From: Strigamia acuminata
Lineage: Eukaryota > Arthropoda > Chilopoda > Geophilomorpha > Linotaeniidae
Direction: 5' to 3'
Length of the DNA stretch: 64,000 nucleotides
NCBI GenBank assembly: GCA_949358305.1
Contig: OX442314.1
Span: 2,545,087-2,609,086, forward strand
This document shows, piece by piece, positions 63,715-64,000 of the stretch; position 1 is the first letter of the stretch, and the number at the start of each line of letters is the position of its first letter. Under the pieces are notes generated by a model. The model was given only the letters and a program-made list of their open reading frames with translations. It did no database searches and had not been told where the DNA came from. Both the position numbers and the translations under genes were made by a program.

Positions 63715-64000
63715 AATAAATTACGAGTCGATGGCGGCACTAAAAATAAATGTAATCGACCGATAGTGCAAGCCATCACGTCGCAGAAAATTTCGCTAAG
63801 TCCAACAAAGCGGATATCGGTCGAATTCGCGTCACGAGATGGCGTGGAAACGCGGGACCCGTAGCAAAATTATCGGCACGGGTCGGATACCGCGTGCAAA
63901 AGACCCCGTAGCAGCAATCGCGCACGGGAGTGAAAACAAAAAAGACCCCGTAGCAGCAATCGCGCACGGGAGTGAGAACAAAGGAGACCCGTAGCGTAAC
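63715..64000 (+). repeat. 3' non-coding repeats of the gypsy element
   Basis: A 42-base tandem repeat (gaccccgtagcagcaatcgc ...) starts at 63902 and 63944, with partial copies at 63850-63895 and at 63985-64000, and runs off the window. No env ORF starts here. Confidence 0.8.

Larger units (their letters stand above)
55449..64000 (+). mobile_element. Ty3/gypsy LTR retrotransposon, 5' LTR to beyond pol (3' end outside window)
   Basis: 5' LTR, tRNA-Pro-like primer site, gag, -1 frameshift signal and a full-length pol follow in order on the plus strand. The window ends in 3' non-coding repeats, so the 3' LTR, any env and the target duplication cannot be seen. Pol has all catalytic residues. The one visible defect is a UAG in gag. 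Confidence 0.93.

Overview
This is nuclear DNA of a eukaryote, most likely an arthropod. The signs are GT-AG introns in the 5' leaders of C2H2 zinc-finger genes, arthropod-type TATA plus TCAGT core promoters, a complete Polinton/Maverick, Ty1/copia and Ty3-like LTR elements, TA-flanked MITEs, a piece of a cytoplasmic dynein heavy chain gene and a DEG/ENaC-like exon. The species cannot be told from the sequence. There are no rRNA or tRNA genes, CRISPR arrays or prokaryotic operons.

Layout. 1-7.46 kb is gene-poor: a probable first exon of a channel-like protein (1150-1779, minus), a foldback element (2050-3098), a decayed LTR-element end (about 4.4-5.7 kb) and a mariner-type MITE (6.3-6.6 kb). 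7.47-42.2 kb is a three-level nest of mobile elements, each level proven by its own target duplication. A copia element (LTRs 7470-7677 and 41990-42197, duplication ATAAC) is split in its RNase H region by a minus-strand LTR element (LTRs 11488-12080 and 40696-41288, duplication CCGC). That element is in turn split by a 17.3-kb Polinton (21666-38992, duplication GCCACC).

The Polinton is the centrepiece and reads like the genome of a DNA virus. It has a protein-primed family B polymerase, a chromodomain integrase, an FtsK/HerA-type packaging ATPase, a double-jelly-roll major capsid protein, a penton-like minor capsid protein, an adenovirus pX/pVI-like protein, a zinc-ribbon/phospholipase A2 gene, TWO adenain-like cysteine proteases, a coiled-coil protein that looks like a trimeric fibre, a DUF8207-like protein and two small orphan ORFs. 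One gene block runs leftward (27.7-34.1 kb) and one rightward (34.1-36.5 kb) from a 35-bp divergent region. Its long terminal inverted repeats carry several inward-facing core promoters, and most genes have an A-run just upstream of the start codon.

The middle-layer LTR element is odd. Its LTRs differ at only 4 of 593 positions, yet its pol has lost catalytic residues of protease, RT and RNase H and has no integrase core, while a 769-codon ORF of unknown kind with a PPxY motif stays open behind a good splice acceptor.

42.2-55.4 kb is a host zinc-finger cluster: one gene with a nonsense codon, one intact 9-finger gene, one intact 12-finger gene with a very recent internal duplication, and several broken copies. 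In between lies an F-box/LRR-like pseudogene split by a Mutator-like (MULE) remnant with C/G-tract ends. 55.26-55.45 kb is a dynein heavy chain pseudogene fragment that abuts the 5' LTR of a Ty3/gypsy element (55.45 kb to beyond the window end). The gypsy element has a full-length pol, a textbook -1 frameshift signal between gag and pol, and a single in-frame UAG in gag.
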